Shown piece by piece: positions 33,001 through 48,000 of a stretch of 64,000 bases of DNA. A program made the translations under genes and the position numbers. The notes under the pieces are model-generated. The model ran no database searches and was not told where the DNA came from. It saw nothing but the letters and a program-made list of their open reading frames with translations. The DNA comes from Hexactinellida sp. DTS-2022 (lineage: Eukaryota > Porifera > Hexactinellida), in assembly GCA_028753945.1 (NCBI GenBank), contig JAPNXP010000001.1, forward strand, positions 12,390,501 through 12,454,500. Direction: 5' to 3'. Positions within the stretch are counted from its first letter, which is position 1; the number at the start of each line of letters is the position of its first letter.

Positions 33001-36000
33001 TATCCTGGCTTGTCATTAGTTACATAGAGAGTGCTGACTCCTGTTGTAGCATTAGTTATAGCAGAGAGAGTAGTTGTTATTCCCTCCTTATCTTCAAAGC
33101 TCCAGGTAACTTGTGACATGTTTATATTCTCTGTTATGCAGTAAAGAGTAGTGTTTGTGTTCAAAAGTGAGTTGTCTTTTAAAGGCGTGTATGTGTTTGG
33201 ACTGATCTGTTCTCCAAATGGGCTCACTAACAATATAAACACGCTCAACTTCAGATTATCTTATTCTCTAAACACTCTGTATTTATGGAAATTATAATTT
33301 TCTCCCTATTAATAACACAATTTTTCTGTGTATGATCGTGGGTTTATTTGTCCAGAATTAATCGGAAAAACTACGAGTCCCAGAATGCTAAAAATTTGTA
33401 TTTGTACAGCGACAACGATCTATTTAGGTTTTATAGTGCAAGCTTAATTATTCAGCTATTATTACGTATGACAATTTGAATTTCCAAATAAATTACATTT
33501 GGTACGATTCTTATTCAGCGGCCATTATGCGTAGTAGGTTTGAAAAACATTATAATTCTGAATAATTCGCCCTGCAGCCATTATCAATTGAGTTGCGTAG
33601 CACGGAAGTTAATTAAAAACATGTAGTTATCAGACAATAAATACACTGTATTTACTAGATTCACCTTGCAATTAGTACTAATTTAGATTTGATTTTAAAG
33701 GTAAAGCTTATCACTTTTTCTAACAAATGTTTAGACATCGATTATAAAATGAATTTTCTAATTACTTGTTCGAAGCTGGTAATTGTTATTCGTGCTTAAA
33801 TAATGGAGAGTGTTACTTTTGATCCCAAATACATACTCCACTAATTTGGTACCCACAATTTGGTATATTTTTTAATTCGAGGGACTGACTGACCTGTTGT
33901 GCTACAGAAATAGCAACCTAGTGTAGATCCACATTGTAGATCATTCCAGTATTGGTCTGGCCTTATTTCTGTACAATCTTCATTTCCCCCAGAATTATTT
34001 GGTTCCCCAGGACCAGGATTCCACTTCCTATAAGTGCTTTCGCTACCATCAGCCCAAACAAAGGTATCCTCTATATCTATGTCATGGAGTCCTATCCAAC
34101 AGTTAGATGGTTTGATGTAGTTCAACATTGTATTCTCTTCGAGAGATGTAACAGTAGCAAGATCTCCTCCCATCGCTATACACATATCTCTAGCATCTTG
34201 CCAGTTAATAGCAGAGCTTGTGAAAGAGTTGTAACATCTACCTTCATTTGAAATTGCAGCACAACCGCTTGAAGGAACTACAAACAAAAAGTCCATTATA
34301 TATTTGACAATTGATTATTAGTATGTATTCTCAAGTAGTCATTACAATTGTAAGTGACCATTCGACTGCCCTGCGGTAACGTAAAAGACGCCCATGCATG
34401 CAGTAATAGTGTGGCAGATAGTGTTGTTTGTTTTTCTATATAGAATTTTCTAACTTTCCAGGTTTGTTCTTCAATGCAAATTATGTATTTTTCAAAATAT
34501 TGTGATTACTAAATAGAAAATCAAATGTTTCGACAATTGATCTCTTAAGGGACACGTTTTGAAGTTGTTTAATTCAAAATATCTTCAACGATTAATGTCT
34601 AACCATTTCTATACAAATATTCGTATTCAGTCTAGGATAAATTGTATGACGCAAATTTGAATGTTGATCACGAATATCGGCATTAAATTTGTTATACATC
34701 AATTATTTGGAGATAACACCAGTTATAAATTCGTCAGAAAAGCACTCATTTTACGCTTTCAGGGTTGGAAATTGGTGTCCCTGTAATGCGTAACGAATCT
34801 TGCTTATATTTTCATTGGCTGATTCGAGTCAATACTTTAATTGTTTTTCGTATTAATAAATTTAAATTAATTCTTTTTGTTTCATTTAGAAATTATTTAA
34901 AATGTAGTTCACTTGTAACATTTTATCCCTTCTCCCAATTTACCGTTAGCGTCCGATTGGGAAACAGTTACTTACTTAATAATGCACATACTTTACGTAT
35001 AATTCCAGTGAGAGATAGCTTCTAGGTTCATTTTGAATGTTCATTAAATTGTTTATATCTCTTTTGTAGCATCAGCATTAAATATTCATACAGTAGTTGT
35101 CGGATATAAGCACACCATTTATAAGAACATATCGGATATATGAACACTATGTTGGAAAACGGTTGCCATATACCCTATATAATTTATGTCGGTTATATGA
35201 ACATGCCGGTTATAAGCACATTGAGTGCAGTACCCGACGATGTGCTTATAACCTTGACATTGTTTATTTTTAATAGAAAACAAGTTAAACAACTTACCAA
35301 CAGGTGATATGTCTATCTGAATAGCCAGTGTCCATACTCCATCCCAGTTAGTGACATAGAACTTGTACAGTCCAGCATGAGACGCATAGAGTGTTGGTAT
35401 TGTGATAGAATCACTGTCGACATAGCTGCCATTTGGTGTCTGCCATCTTCCAACTAGATTAGCACTCAGTATTACATTCTGTGTGAGTACAGGAATATCA
35501 GCTCTGTTGACAGCAGGAGGGAGGAGAGAGAACGCATAGGAACTTCCATAATTCAATGTTAAGACTGGCGCACCTAATATACAATGGTTAATTTCCAATC
35601 TTGTGCTATAGTTTTAACATTTACTGTGTCGACTATACTTTAGTGTATAGTGACCCAGGATTGATACTACTGCTTCGGCAAGTTATTGTGGTGTGCCGAC
35701 AACTGTGAATTAGGCCAGTTCTGAAAGCAGCTCGTTATTATTATTATTAATACTGTGCCGACTACTAAGTAGTGGCTGGTATGCCCTTTGTATATTTGGT
35801 TGATATTCTCTACACATAATGACTGACTTCTTGATAATTTTTGGACACATTTTCATACCCATTTTTTACATTTAATACAGGAAAAATATATGGTGATCAT
35901 TGTTTAATTTCTATTAATTCGATTGAAAATTGAATTGTATATCTTTTAGCTGTGGACATATTTTCAAATGAGGCTCTGTTTCTACCATAATTGGGTTTCT

Positions 36001-39000
36001 AATTTCCTGAATTTATTAACATTTGAGTTCAATCAAAAATGTTAAATATAATTATATTGTTAAAGTGATTACTTTACACCTGTGCTGACAGAATTTTCGT
36101 TTCGAAGCACTATCACCCTTCCAAAACTTAGTGCCACAAAAAAAGGTGCTCTAGGCACAGCTGTAATTGAAAAAAAATATATACCACAAACTGCAGCTAC
36201 CTATAATGAAATCTAGCATCTCAGCTGTATATGTCCTAGTGTTCCCTCCGTTCTGAGTAACTACACAGCTGTAGTATCCTGGCTTGTCATTAGTTACATA
36301 GAGAGTGCTGACTCCAGTTGTAGCACTTGTTGTAGCAGAGAGAGTAGTACTGATTCCCTCCTTATCTTCAAAGCTCCAGGTAACTTGTGACATGTTTATA
36401 TTCTCTGTTATGCAGTAAAGAGTAGTGTTTGTGTTCAAAAGTGAGTTGTCTTTTAAAGGCGTGTATGTGTTTGGACTGATCTGTTCTCCAAATGGGCTCA
36501 CTAACAATATAAACACGCTCAACTTCAGATTATCTTATTCTCTAAACACTCTGTATTTATGGAAATTATAATTTTCTCCCTATTAATAACACAATTTTTC
36601 TGTGTATGATCGTGGGTTTATTTGTCCAGAATTAATCGGAAAAACTACGAGTCCCAGAATGCTAAAAATTTGTATTTGTACAGCGACAACGATCTATTTA
36701 GGTTTTATAGTGCAAGCTTAATTATTCAGCTATTATTACGTATGACAATTTGAATTTCCAAATAAATTACATTTGGTACGATTCTTATTCAGCGGCCATT
36801 ATGCGTAGTAGGTTTGAAAACATTATAATTCTGAATAATTCGCCCTGCAGCCATTATCAATTGAGTTGCGTAGCACGGAATTTAATTAAAGATATGTAGT
36901 TATCAGACAATAAATACACTGTATTTACCAGATTCTCCTTGCAAATATATAGTACTAATTTAGATTTGATTTTAAAGGTAAAGCTAATCATTTTTTCTAC
37001 CAAATGTTTAAACATTTATTACAAGAAGAATTTTCTAATTACTTGTTCGGAGCTGGTAAATTGTTATTCGTGCTCAATTAATGGAGAGTGTTACTTATGA
37101 TCCCAAATACATACTCCACTAATTTTGGTACCCACAATTTGGTATATATTTTTCATTCTAGGGACTGACTGACCTGTTATGCTACAGAAATAGCAAACTT
37201 TTGTAGATCCACAGTTTAGATCATTCCAGTATTGGTCTGGCATTATTTCTGTACAATCTTCATTTCCCCCAGAATTATTTGGTTCGCCAGGACCAGGATT
37301 CCACTTCCTATAAGTGCTTTCGCTACCATCAGCCCAAACAAAGGTATCCTCTATATCTATGTCATTGAGTCCTATCCAACAGTTAGATGGTTTGATGTAG
37401 TTCAACATTGTATTCTCTTCGAGAGATGTGACAGTAGCAAGATCTCCTCCCATAGCTATGCACATATCTCTAGCATCTTGCCAGTTAATAGCAGAGCTTG
37501 TGAAAGAGTTGTAACATCTACCTTCATTTGAAATTGCAGCACAACCGCTTGAAGGAACTACAAACAAAAAGTCCATTATATATTTGACAATTGATTATTA
37601 TGTCTTCTTGTGTCGTAGTCATTATAATTGTAAGTGACCATTTGACTGCCCTACGGTAACACAAAAGACGCCCATGCATGCAGTAATAGTGTGGCAGATT
37701 GTGTTGTTTGTTTTTATATAGAATTTTCTAACTTTCCAGGTTTGTTCTTCAATGCAAATTATTTATTTTTCAAAATATTGTGATTACTAAAATGAAAATC
37801 AAATGTTTCGACAATTGATCGCTTAAGGGACACGTTTTGAAGTTGTTTAATTCAAAATATCTTCAACAATTAATGTCTAACCATTTCTATACAAATATTC
37901 GTATTCAGTTTTGGATAAATTGTATGACGCGAATTTGAATGTTGATCACGAATATCGGCATTAAATTGTTATACATCAATTATTTGGAGATAACACCAGT
38001 TATAAAAAAAATCCAAAGTTGCAGCTGTGCCGACGCATGTTCCTTTGGTGGCACTATATTTTGGTGGTGGTTTATTGATAGTGCCTCCAAAGGAACCTGC
38101 TGTCTTCACAGCTGCAATTTTGGATTATTTTCGCCATGTCATGAACGCCTCATGGTGTTTAGACTCATTTAACAAGTTGTTACGGGACTAAGGAACTATT
38201 GTTGAATTTGAAGTTTATTTCTATCTTAAACCATCTTGAATTTATTGCCATTCATTATGTATAGATAATAAATACTATAAATATTTAAGTATTTTAGCAA
38301 TGTTATCCAAGGTGAGTTGTTTAAATTCAACAAATTCCTTATTTAATTAATTTAATTTGATTCAATCCATTGTATTGTATAAGTCAATTAAATAAAAGCC
38401 AGCTCGAATTCACAAGTTAAATCAATTTAATTATCGCAAGTTGAAACAATAGTGAAAGATTTAATAAGTTAAATCTTCTTACTCTCGACCAATTAAATTA
38501 CAGCCTCGGTTTGGCATTCTATATGCACACTATCAATTGATAGAAAATCCTTTTATACTAATTGGATGCTAGCTGCTAATCCATACTGGGACAACCCTCG
38601 AATTTAATTGGCTAAGCCATAATTGGATTAAATAGGTGTTAAAATTATTTTTTCATAAATCGTAACCCCAGGTGCAATTTAGAAGGGCACTCCGCACCTA
38701 CATGCCAAGTTTCAGCTCTCTATGTATAAAGGTGTGGCCAGGGCACCGTCTACGGAGAAAAAAATAAAATAAAAAATCCAAAATTGCAGCTGTGCCGACG
38801 CATGTTCCTTGGTGGCACTATATTTTGATGGTGTTTTATTGATAGTGCCTCCAAAGGAACATTCTGTCGGCACAGCTGCAATTTTGGATTTTTTTTCGCC
38901 ATGTCATCATCACTATGAAGGTGTTAAATTATTTCAGAAAAGTGTTTCAAAAGGCAACGACCCTTAGTGAGTTGGAAGTTTCGTTTTAGCTCACTTCATT

Positions 39001-42000
39001 TGTGAGATATTCAAGTTTCAGTAGAATATAATATGTGCTGAGTCAGCATTTTTTAGGTGCCGTTTGGGTATTCACCCAACTCCTACCAACCCATGCGAAT
39101 TATTTAATTCACCAAAATTGTAAAAATACAATTTTTTGACGATGTCATCATCACCTCAAAGTGTCAAGACCCACTTGTATAGGTCGTACCTGGCATAAGG
39201 ACCAATTGATAAATTGAAATTTTGTTTCTATCTTATATCATTTCTGAGGTTAATGAAATTTAGATAATTAGTATAAATATTTATATATTCTATTAATAAT
39301 TTAACACCAATATTATGTAAATCAAAATAAATTAAGTTCAATTATTTGCAATAATTATTAATTGAAATTGAAATTCACTTTAATATTTGAATTCAGCGCA
39401 CTCGATATCCCCAATAATCTATTTGGAACCATCTCTATAAGTTAGTCACAGAACGAATTAATTAGAATTAAATATGTAATGTATCCATTGTGCAAGAATA
39501 TTCTAAGCAGAAGTAAATATAATCACATAATCTGTCGTTGTTATGAAATATATAATCTTAGTTTTCAATTGGAAAATAGAAGCCTACTCGATCTCACAAG
39601 TTGAATCAATATAATAATCACAAGTTGAAACAATAGAATTAGATTTAACACTTTCAATTGAACTGAAGTGTTAGTAAACAAAGGGAATTTAAAACTCCAT
39701 TTATGGCATGAATTAAACCCATTTTTAAAATTTTTCTTCTCCCATCCGACGCAGAATTTTATGCTGAATCCAATGGTGAAATAAAAATTGGGGGTTTATT
39801 ATAACATTTCTTTAGTTATGGACCAGAAATTCATTTAAAGGTGTTAAAAATGTGTCCAAAATTAGTTAAACAAAAATCGTAACCCCAGGTGCAAATTAGA
39901 CGGTAACACCACACCTACATGCCAAGTTTCAGGCCATCAACTATAAAGCTCTGGCCAGGGCACCGTCTACGGAGAAAAAATAAATAAATAAATAAAAATC
40001 CAAAATTGCAGCCTGTGCCGACGCATGTTCCTTTGGTGGCACTATATTTTGGTTGTGGTTTATTGATAGTGCCTCCAATGGAACATGCTGTCGGCACAGC
40101 TGCAATTTTGGATTTTTTTTTCGCCATGTCATCATCACTATGAAGGTGTTAAATTATTTCAAAAAGTTTTTACAGAAGGCATCGACCCTTAGAGTGGTGG
40201 GAGTTTGCATTTAGTTCACTTTATTTGAGAGATATTCAAGTTTGAGTTGAATATAATAGCTGATGACTCAGCATTTTTTATGTGAGTGTTGGGTCATCAC
40301 CCAACACCAACCAACCCATTTTAAATATCGAATTTTCAAAATTGTAAAAACACATTTTTTTGACGATGTCATCATCACCTCAAGGTGTCAAGATCCACTT
40401 GTATAGGTGGCACGTGCCATAAGGACCAATTGATAAATTGAAAGTTTGTTTCTATCTTCTATGATCTCTAAGATTTATGATATTTAATTAATTAGTATAA
40501 ATAATTATTAATATTATTTATAATTTAACACCAATTTCAATGTCAACCTATATTTATTAAGTTTAATTATTTTGTCATAAATAATAAATTAATTAATTTG
40601 GCTATCAAATTTCAATTCCGCACACTCGATAACCCCTAAAAACCACGCCCGTATAACATTAGGTAAAATCCAAAATTGCAGCTGTGCCGACGCATGTTCC
40701 TTTGGTGGCACTATATTTTGATGGTGTTTTATTGATAGTGCCTCCAAAGGAACATTCTGTCGGCACAGCTGCAATTTTGGATTTTTTTCGCCAAGTCATC
40801 AACGCTCAAGGTGTGAAGAAGCATTTGTTATTTGGTCCGAGTCACAAGGAACGGTAGATACATTTGAAGTTTGTTTCTATCATAAACCATCTTGAGTTTA
40901 ATGCCATTCATTCATTATGTATTGATAATAAATCATATTATTAGTTATTTATTTTAGCAATGTTATCCACGGTTGAGTTGAAGTAAGTCAACAAATTCCT
41001 TATTTAATTTAATTTGTTTTAATTCATTAAATAGTAATACTACAATTAAATAGAAGCCAGCTGGAATTTATAAGTTAAATCAATTTAATTATCGCAAGTT
41101 GAAACAATAGAGTAGGATTTAACAAGTTAAATCAATATAATTATTACAAGTTGAAACAATGGAATTAGATTTCACAGTTTTACTGAAATTGAATTGTGAG
41201 TAAACAAAGAAATTTCAACCCACATTTATGGCAGAAATTAAACCCATTTTAAAAAGATTTCTTCGGCCATCAGACGCAGAATTCTATGGTGAATCCAAAT
41301 GTGAAATAAAATTTGGGGGTTTAGTAAAACATTTTTTGAGTTATGGATCAGACAAATTTTGAAAGGTGTTAAAGATGTGTCCAAAATTTGTTAATAAAAA
41401 ATCGTAACCCCAGGTGCAAATTAGACGTCGACTCCGAACCTACATGCCAAGTTTCAGCCCTCTATGTATATAGGTATGGCCAGGGCACCGTCTACGGAGA
41501 AAAAAATAAAAATAAAAAAATCCAAAATTGCAGCCTGTGCCGACGCATGTTCCTTTGGTGGCACTATATTTTGGTGGTGGTTTATTGATAGTGCCTCCAT
41601 AGGAACATGCTGTCGGCGCAGGCTGCAATTTTGGATTTTTTTTCCGCCATGTCATCATCACTATGAAGGTGTTAAATTATTTCAGAAAGGTGTTTCAGAA
41701 GGCAACGAGCCTTCGAGTCGTGGAAGTTTCCATTTTGCTCACTTCGTTTCAAAGATATTCAAGTTTCAGTAGAATATAATAAGTGATGAGTCAGCATTTT
41801 TTATGTGCGTGTTGGGTGATCACCCAAATCCAACCAACCCATTTGAAATATATAATTCACAAAATTGTAAAAACACATTTTTTTGACGATGTCATCATCA
41901 CCTCAAGGTGTCAAGACCCATTTGTAGAGGTGTTACGTGGCATAAGGATCAATTGATAAATTGGAAGTTTTTCTCTATCTTGTATCATTTCTGAGATTAA

Positions 42001-45000
42001 TGAAATTTAGATAATTAGTATAAATATTTAATTAATCTATTAATAATTTAACACCAAAATTATGTACATCAAAATAAATTAAGTTCAATTATTTGCAATA
42101 ATTATTAATTTAAATTGAATTTCACTATCATATTTGAATTCAGCGCACTCGATAATCCCAAAATCTATTTGGAACCATCTTTATACGTTAAACACAGAGC
42201 GAATTAATTAGAATTAAATATGTCATCTATCCATTGTTCAAGAATATTCCTAGCAGAAATAAATATAATCACATAATCTGTCGTTGTTATGAAATATATT
42301 ATCTTAGTTTTCAATTGGAAAATAGAAGCCTACTCGATCTCACAAGTAGAATCAATATAATTTTCACAAGTTGAAACAATAGAATCTGATTTAACACTTT
42401 CAATTGAACTGAAGTGTTAGTAAACAAAGGAAACTTGCAACTCAATTGTGGCACAAACGAAACCCAATTTAAAAATTCGTGCACTGTGAAAAGGTGTAGA
42501 ATTTAATTCTCTATCGAATGCATATAAATTAAATATTCGCGCACTATTTATTGTTCCTGTTTCAATATTAAACAGGTGCAAAAATGTGTCCAAAAAAGTT
42601 TAATCAAAAATCGTAACCCCAGGTGCACATCTGTAACCCATGAGACACATATCCTGAGATTTTGGGCCCTTAGTTAATTAAACTCTGTTCTGTGGAGAGG
42701 ATACGGAAGGAAAATAAAAATCCAAAATTGCAGCTGTGCCGACGCATGTTCCTTTCGTGGCACTATATTTTGTTGATGGTTTATTGATAGTGCCTCCAAA
42801 GGAACATGCTGTCGGCGCAGGCTGCAATTTTGGATTTTTTTTCACCAAGTCATCAACGCCCAAGGTGTGAAGAAGCATTTGTTATTTGGTCCGAGTCACA
42901 AGGAACGGTAGATAAATTTGAAGTTTGTTTCTATCATAAATCATCTAGAGTTTAATGCCATTCATTCATTATGTATTGATAATAAATTATATTATTAGTT
43001 AGTTATTTTAGCAATGTTATCCACGGTGATATTTGTTTAGTCAACAAATTCCTTATATTATTATATTTTATTTAATCCATTGTATAGTAATACTAGAATT
43101 AAATAGAAGCCAGCTGGAATTTATAAGTTGAATCAATTTAATTATCGCAAGTTGAAACAATAGTGAAAGCTTTAACAAGTTAAATCAATATAATTATTAC
43201 AAGTTGAAACAATGGAATTAGATTTCACAGTTTTATTGAAATTGAAGTGTTGAGTAAACAAAGGAATTTCAACCCCCATTTATGGCAGAAATTAAACCAA
43301 TTTTAACAAATTTTCTTCTCCCATCAGACGCAGAATTTTATGGTGAATCCAAATATGAAATAAAATTTGGGGGTTTAGTAAAACATTTTTCTAGCTATGG
43401 ACCAGACAAATTTTGAAAGGTGTTAAAGATGTGTCAAAAATTTGTTAATAAAAAATCGTAACCCCAGGTGCAAATTAGACGGTCCATACGCACCTACATG
43501 CCAAGTTTCAGCCCATCAACTATAAAGCTCAGGCCAGGGCACCGTCTACGGAGAAAAAATAAAAATAAAAAATCCAAAATTGCAGCTGTGCCGACGCATG
43601 TTCCTTTGGTGGCACTATATTTTGGTGGTGGTTTATGATAGTGCCTCCAATGGGACATGCTGTCAGCACAGCTGCAATTTTGGATTTTTTTTTCCGCCAT
43701 GTCATCATCACTATGAAGGTGTTAAATTATTTCAGAAAGGTGTTTCAGAATGCTACGACCCTTAGAGTGGTGGAAGTTTCCATTTAGTTCACTTCATTTT
43801 AGAGATATTCAAGTTTGAGTAGAATATAATAGCTAATGACTCAGCATATTTTATGTAAGTGTTGGGTCATCACCCAACATCGACTAACCTATTTTAAATA
43901 TCAAATTAGCAAAATTGTAAAAACACATTTTTTTAACGATGTCATCATCACCTCAAGGTGTCAAGACCCACTTGTAAAGGTGGCACGTGCCATAAGGACC
44001 AATTGATAAATTGAAAGTTTGTTTCTATCTTCTATGATCTCTGAGATTTGTGATATTTAATTAATTAGTATAAATAATTATTAATAATATTTATAATTTA
44101 ACACCAATTTCAATGTCAACTTATATTTATTAAGTTTAATTATTTTGTCATAAATAATTAATTAATTAATTTGGCTATCAAATTTCAATTCCGCACACTC
44201 GATAACCCCTAATAAACAAATTGGGAGCATCTATATAAGTCATATACTGACTTAATTAATTAATATTAATTACGTCAGTATATTAACAGTGCAAGAGTAT
44301 TCTTGCAGAAGGAGATATAATCACATAATCTGTCGTTGTTATGGAATGTAGAATCTTAGTTTTCAATTGGAAAATAGAAGCCTACTCGATCTCACAAGTT
44401 GAATCAATATAATAAAAAAATCCAAAATTGCAGCCTGTGCCGACGCATGTTCCTTTGGTGGCACTATATTTTGGTGGTGGTTTATTGATAGTGCCTCCAA
44501 AGGAACATGCTGACGGCACAGGCTGCAATTTTGGATTTTTTTTTCGCCATGTCATCATCACTATGAAGGTTTTTAAATTATTTGAAAAAGGTGTTACAGA
44601 AGGCATCGACCCTTAGAGTGGCAGAAGTTTCAAATTAGTTCACTTCATCTCAAAGATATTCAAGTTTGAGTAGAATATAATAGCTGGTGACTCAGCATTT
44701 TTTATATGAGTGTTGGGTCATCACCCAACTTCAACTAACCCATTTTAAATATCGAATTAACAAAATTGTAAAAACACATTTTTTTACGATGTCATCATCA
44801 CCTCAAGGTGTCAATACCCATTTGTAGAGGTGACACGTGGCATAAGGATCAATTGATAAATTGGAAGTTTGTTTCTATCTTATTTGAATTCTGAGATTTA
44901 TGATATTTAATTAATTAGTATAAATAATTATTAATATTATTTATAATATAACACCAATTTCAATGTCAACTTACAGTTATTAAGTTAAATTATTTTGTCA

Positions 45001-48000
45001 TAAATAATTAATTAATTAATTTAGTAATCAAATTTCAATTCCGCACACTCGATAACCCCTAATACACAAATTGGAAGCATCTATATAAGTCATATACTGA
45101 CTGAATTAATTATAATTAATTACGTCAGTCTATTAACAGTGCAAGAATATTCTCGCAGAAATAAATATAATCACTTAATCTGTCGTTGTTGTGGAATGTA
45201 AAATCTTAGGTTTCAATTAGAAAATAGAAGCCTACTCGATCTCACAAGTTGAATCAATATAATTATCACAAGTTGAAACAATAGAATTCGATTTAACACT
45301 TCAATTGAACTGAAGTGTTAGTAAACAAAGGGAATTTGCAACTCAATTGTGGCACAAACGAACCCCAATTTGAGAATTCGTGCACTGTGAAAGGGTGTAG
45401 AATTAAATTCTCTATCGAATGCATATAAATTGAATATTATCGCACTATTTATTGTGCTTTTTCTAACATTAAACAGGTGTAAAAATGTGTCCAAAATATG
45501 GTGATAAAATATCGTGACCCCAGGTGCACATCTGTAACCCATGAGACACCTATGCTGAAAATTTGGGTTCTTAGTTAATAAAACTCTATTCTGTGGATGA
45601 GCTACGGATAAATAATAATAATAAAAAAAATCCAAAATTGCAGCCTGTGCCGACGCATGTTCCTTTGGTGGCACTATATTTTGTTGGATGTTTATTGATA
45701 GTGCCTCCAAAGAAACATGCTGTCGGCACATGCTGCAATTTTGGATTTTTTTTTCGCCAAGTCATCATCACTTTGAAGGTGTTAAATTATTTCAGAAAGG
45801 TGTTTCAGAAGGCTACGACCCTTAGAGTGGTGGAAGTTTCCATTTAGCTCACTTCATTTGAGAGATATTCAAGTTTCAGTAGAATATAATAGCTGATGAC
45901 TCAGCATTTTTTATGTGAGTGTTGGGTCATCACCCAACATCAACTAACCCATTATAAATATCGAATTAACAAAATTGTAAAAACACATTTTTTTAACGAT
46001 GTCATCATCACCTCAAGGTGTCAATACCCACTTGTATAGGTGGCACGTACCATAAGGACCAATTGATAAATTGGAAGTTTGTTTCTATCTTATTTGAATT
46101 CTGAGATTTATGATATTTAATTAATTAGTATAAATAATTATTAATATTATTTATAATATAACACCAATTTCAATGTCAACTTACAATTATTAAGTTAATT
46201 ATTTTGTCATAAATAATTAATTAATTAATTTGGTAATCAAATTTCAATTCCGCACACTCGATAACCCCTAATACACAAATTGGAAGCATCTATATAAGTC
46301 ATATACTGACTGAATTAATTATAATTAATTACGTCAGTCTATTAACATTGCAAGAATATTCTCGCAGAAATAAATATAATCACTTAATCTGTCGTTGTTG
46401 TGGAATGTAAAATCTTAGGTTTAATTAGAAAATAGAAGCCTACTCGATCTCACAAGTTGAATCAATATAATTATTACAAGTTGAAACAATAGAATTCGAT
46501 TTAACACTTCAATTGAACTGAAGTGTTAGTAAACAAAGGAAACTTGCAACTCAATTGTGGCACAAACGAAGCGCAATTTGAAAATTCGTGCACTGTGAAA
46601 AGGTGTAAAATTTAATTCTCTATCGAATGCATATAAATTGAATATTCTCGCACAATTTATTGTTCTTTTTCTAATATTAAACAGGTGCAAAAATGTGTCC
46701 AAAAAAATGTAATAAAAAATCGTGACCCCAGGTGCACATCTGTAACTCATGAGACACATATCCTGAAAATTTCAGTTCTTAGTTACTAAAACTCTGTTCT
46801 GTGGAGGATCTACGGACCAATAATAACCAAAGCACTAAGACCAATACTGGGCCACTATACTATAGTATAGTCGGCACAGTAATAACAACAAACCAAAGCA
46901 CTAAGATTAGAACTGGGCCACTATACTATAGTATAGTCGGCACAGTAATAACGAGTTGAAACAATAGAATTAGATTTAACACTTTCAATTGAACTGAAGT
47001 GTTAGTAAACAAAGGAAACTTGCAACTCAATTGTGGCACAAACTAAGTACAATTTGAAAATTCGTGCACTGTGAAAAGGTGTAGAATTTAATTCTCTATC
47101 GAATGCATATAAATTTAATTTTCGGGTACTATTTATTGTTCCTGTTTCAATATTAAACAGGTGCAAAAATGTGTCCAAAAAAATGTTATAAAAAATCGTG
47201 ACCCCAGGTGCACATCTGTAACCCATGAGACACATATTCTGAAAATGTAGGCTCTTAGTTAATAATACTCTGTTCTGTGGAGAGGATACGGAAGGATAAT
47301 AATAATAATAATATACCAAAGCACTAAGATTAGAACTGGGCCACTATACTATAGTATAGTCGGCACAGTAATAATAATAACCAAGGCAGTAAGATTAGAA
47401 CTGGGCCACTATACTATAGTATAGTCGGCACAGTAATAAAGGCAGTGAGATTAGAACTGGGCCACTATACTATAGTATAGTCGGCACAGTAAAAAAAATC
47501 CAAAATTGCAGCCTGTGCCGACGCATGTTCCTTTGGTGGCACTATATTTTGTTGTTGGTTTATTGATAGTGCCTCCAAAGGAACATGCTGTCGGCGCAGG
47601 CTGCAATTTTGGATTTTTTTTCGCCAAGTCATCAACGCCCAAGGTGTGAAGAATCATTTGTTAATTGGTCGGAGTCACAAGGTACGGTAGATAAATTTGA
47701 AGTTAGTTTCTATTATAAACCATCAAGAGTTTAATGCTATTCATTCATTATATATTGATGATAAATTATATTATTAGTAATTTATTTTAGCAATGTTATC
47801 CACGGTTGGTTGAGTTGAGTCAACAAATTCCTTATAATATATTATTTAATTTAATCCATTGTATAGTAATACTATAATTAAATAGAAGCCAGCTGGAATT
47901 TACAAGTTAAATCAATATAATTATCGCAAGTTGAATCACTAGAGTAGGATTTAACAAGTTAAATCAATATAATTATTACAAGTTGAAACAATAGAATTAG

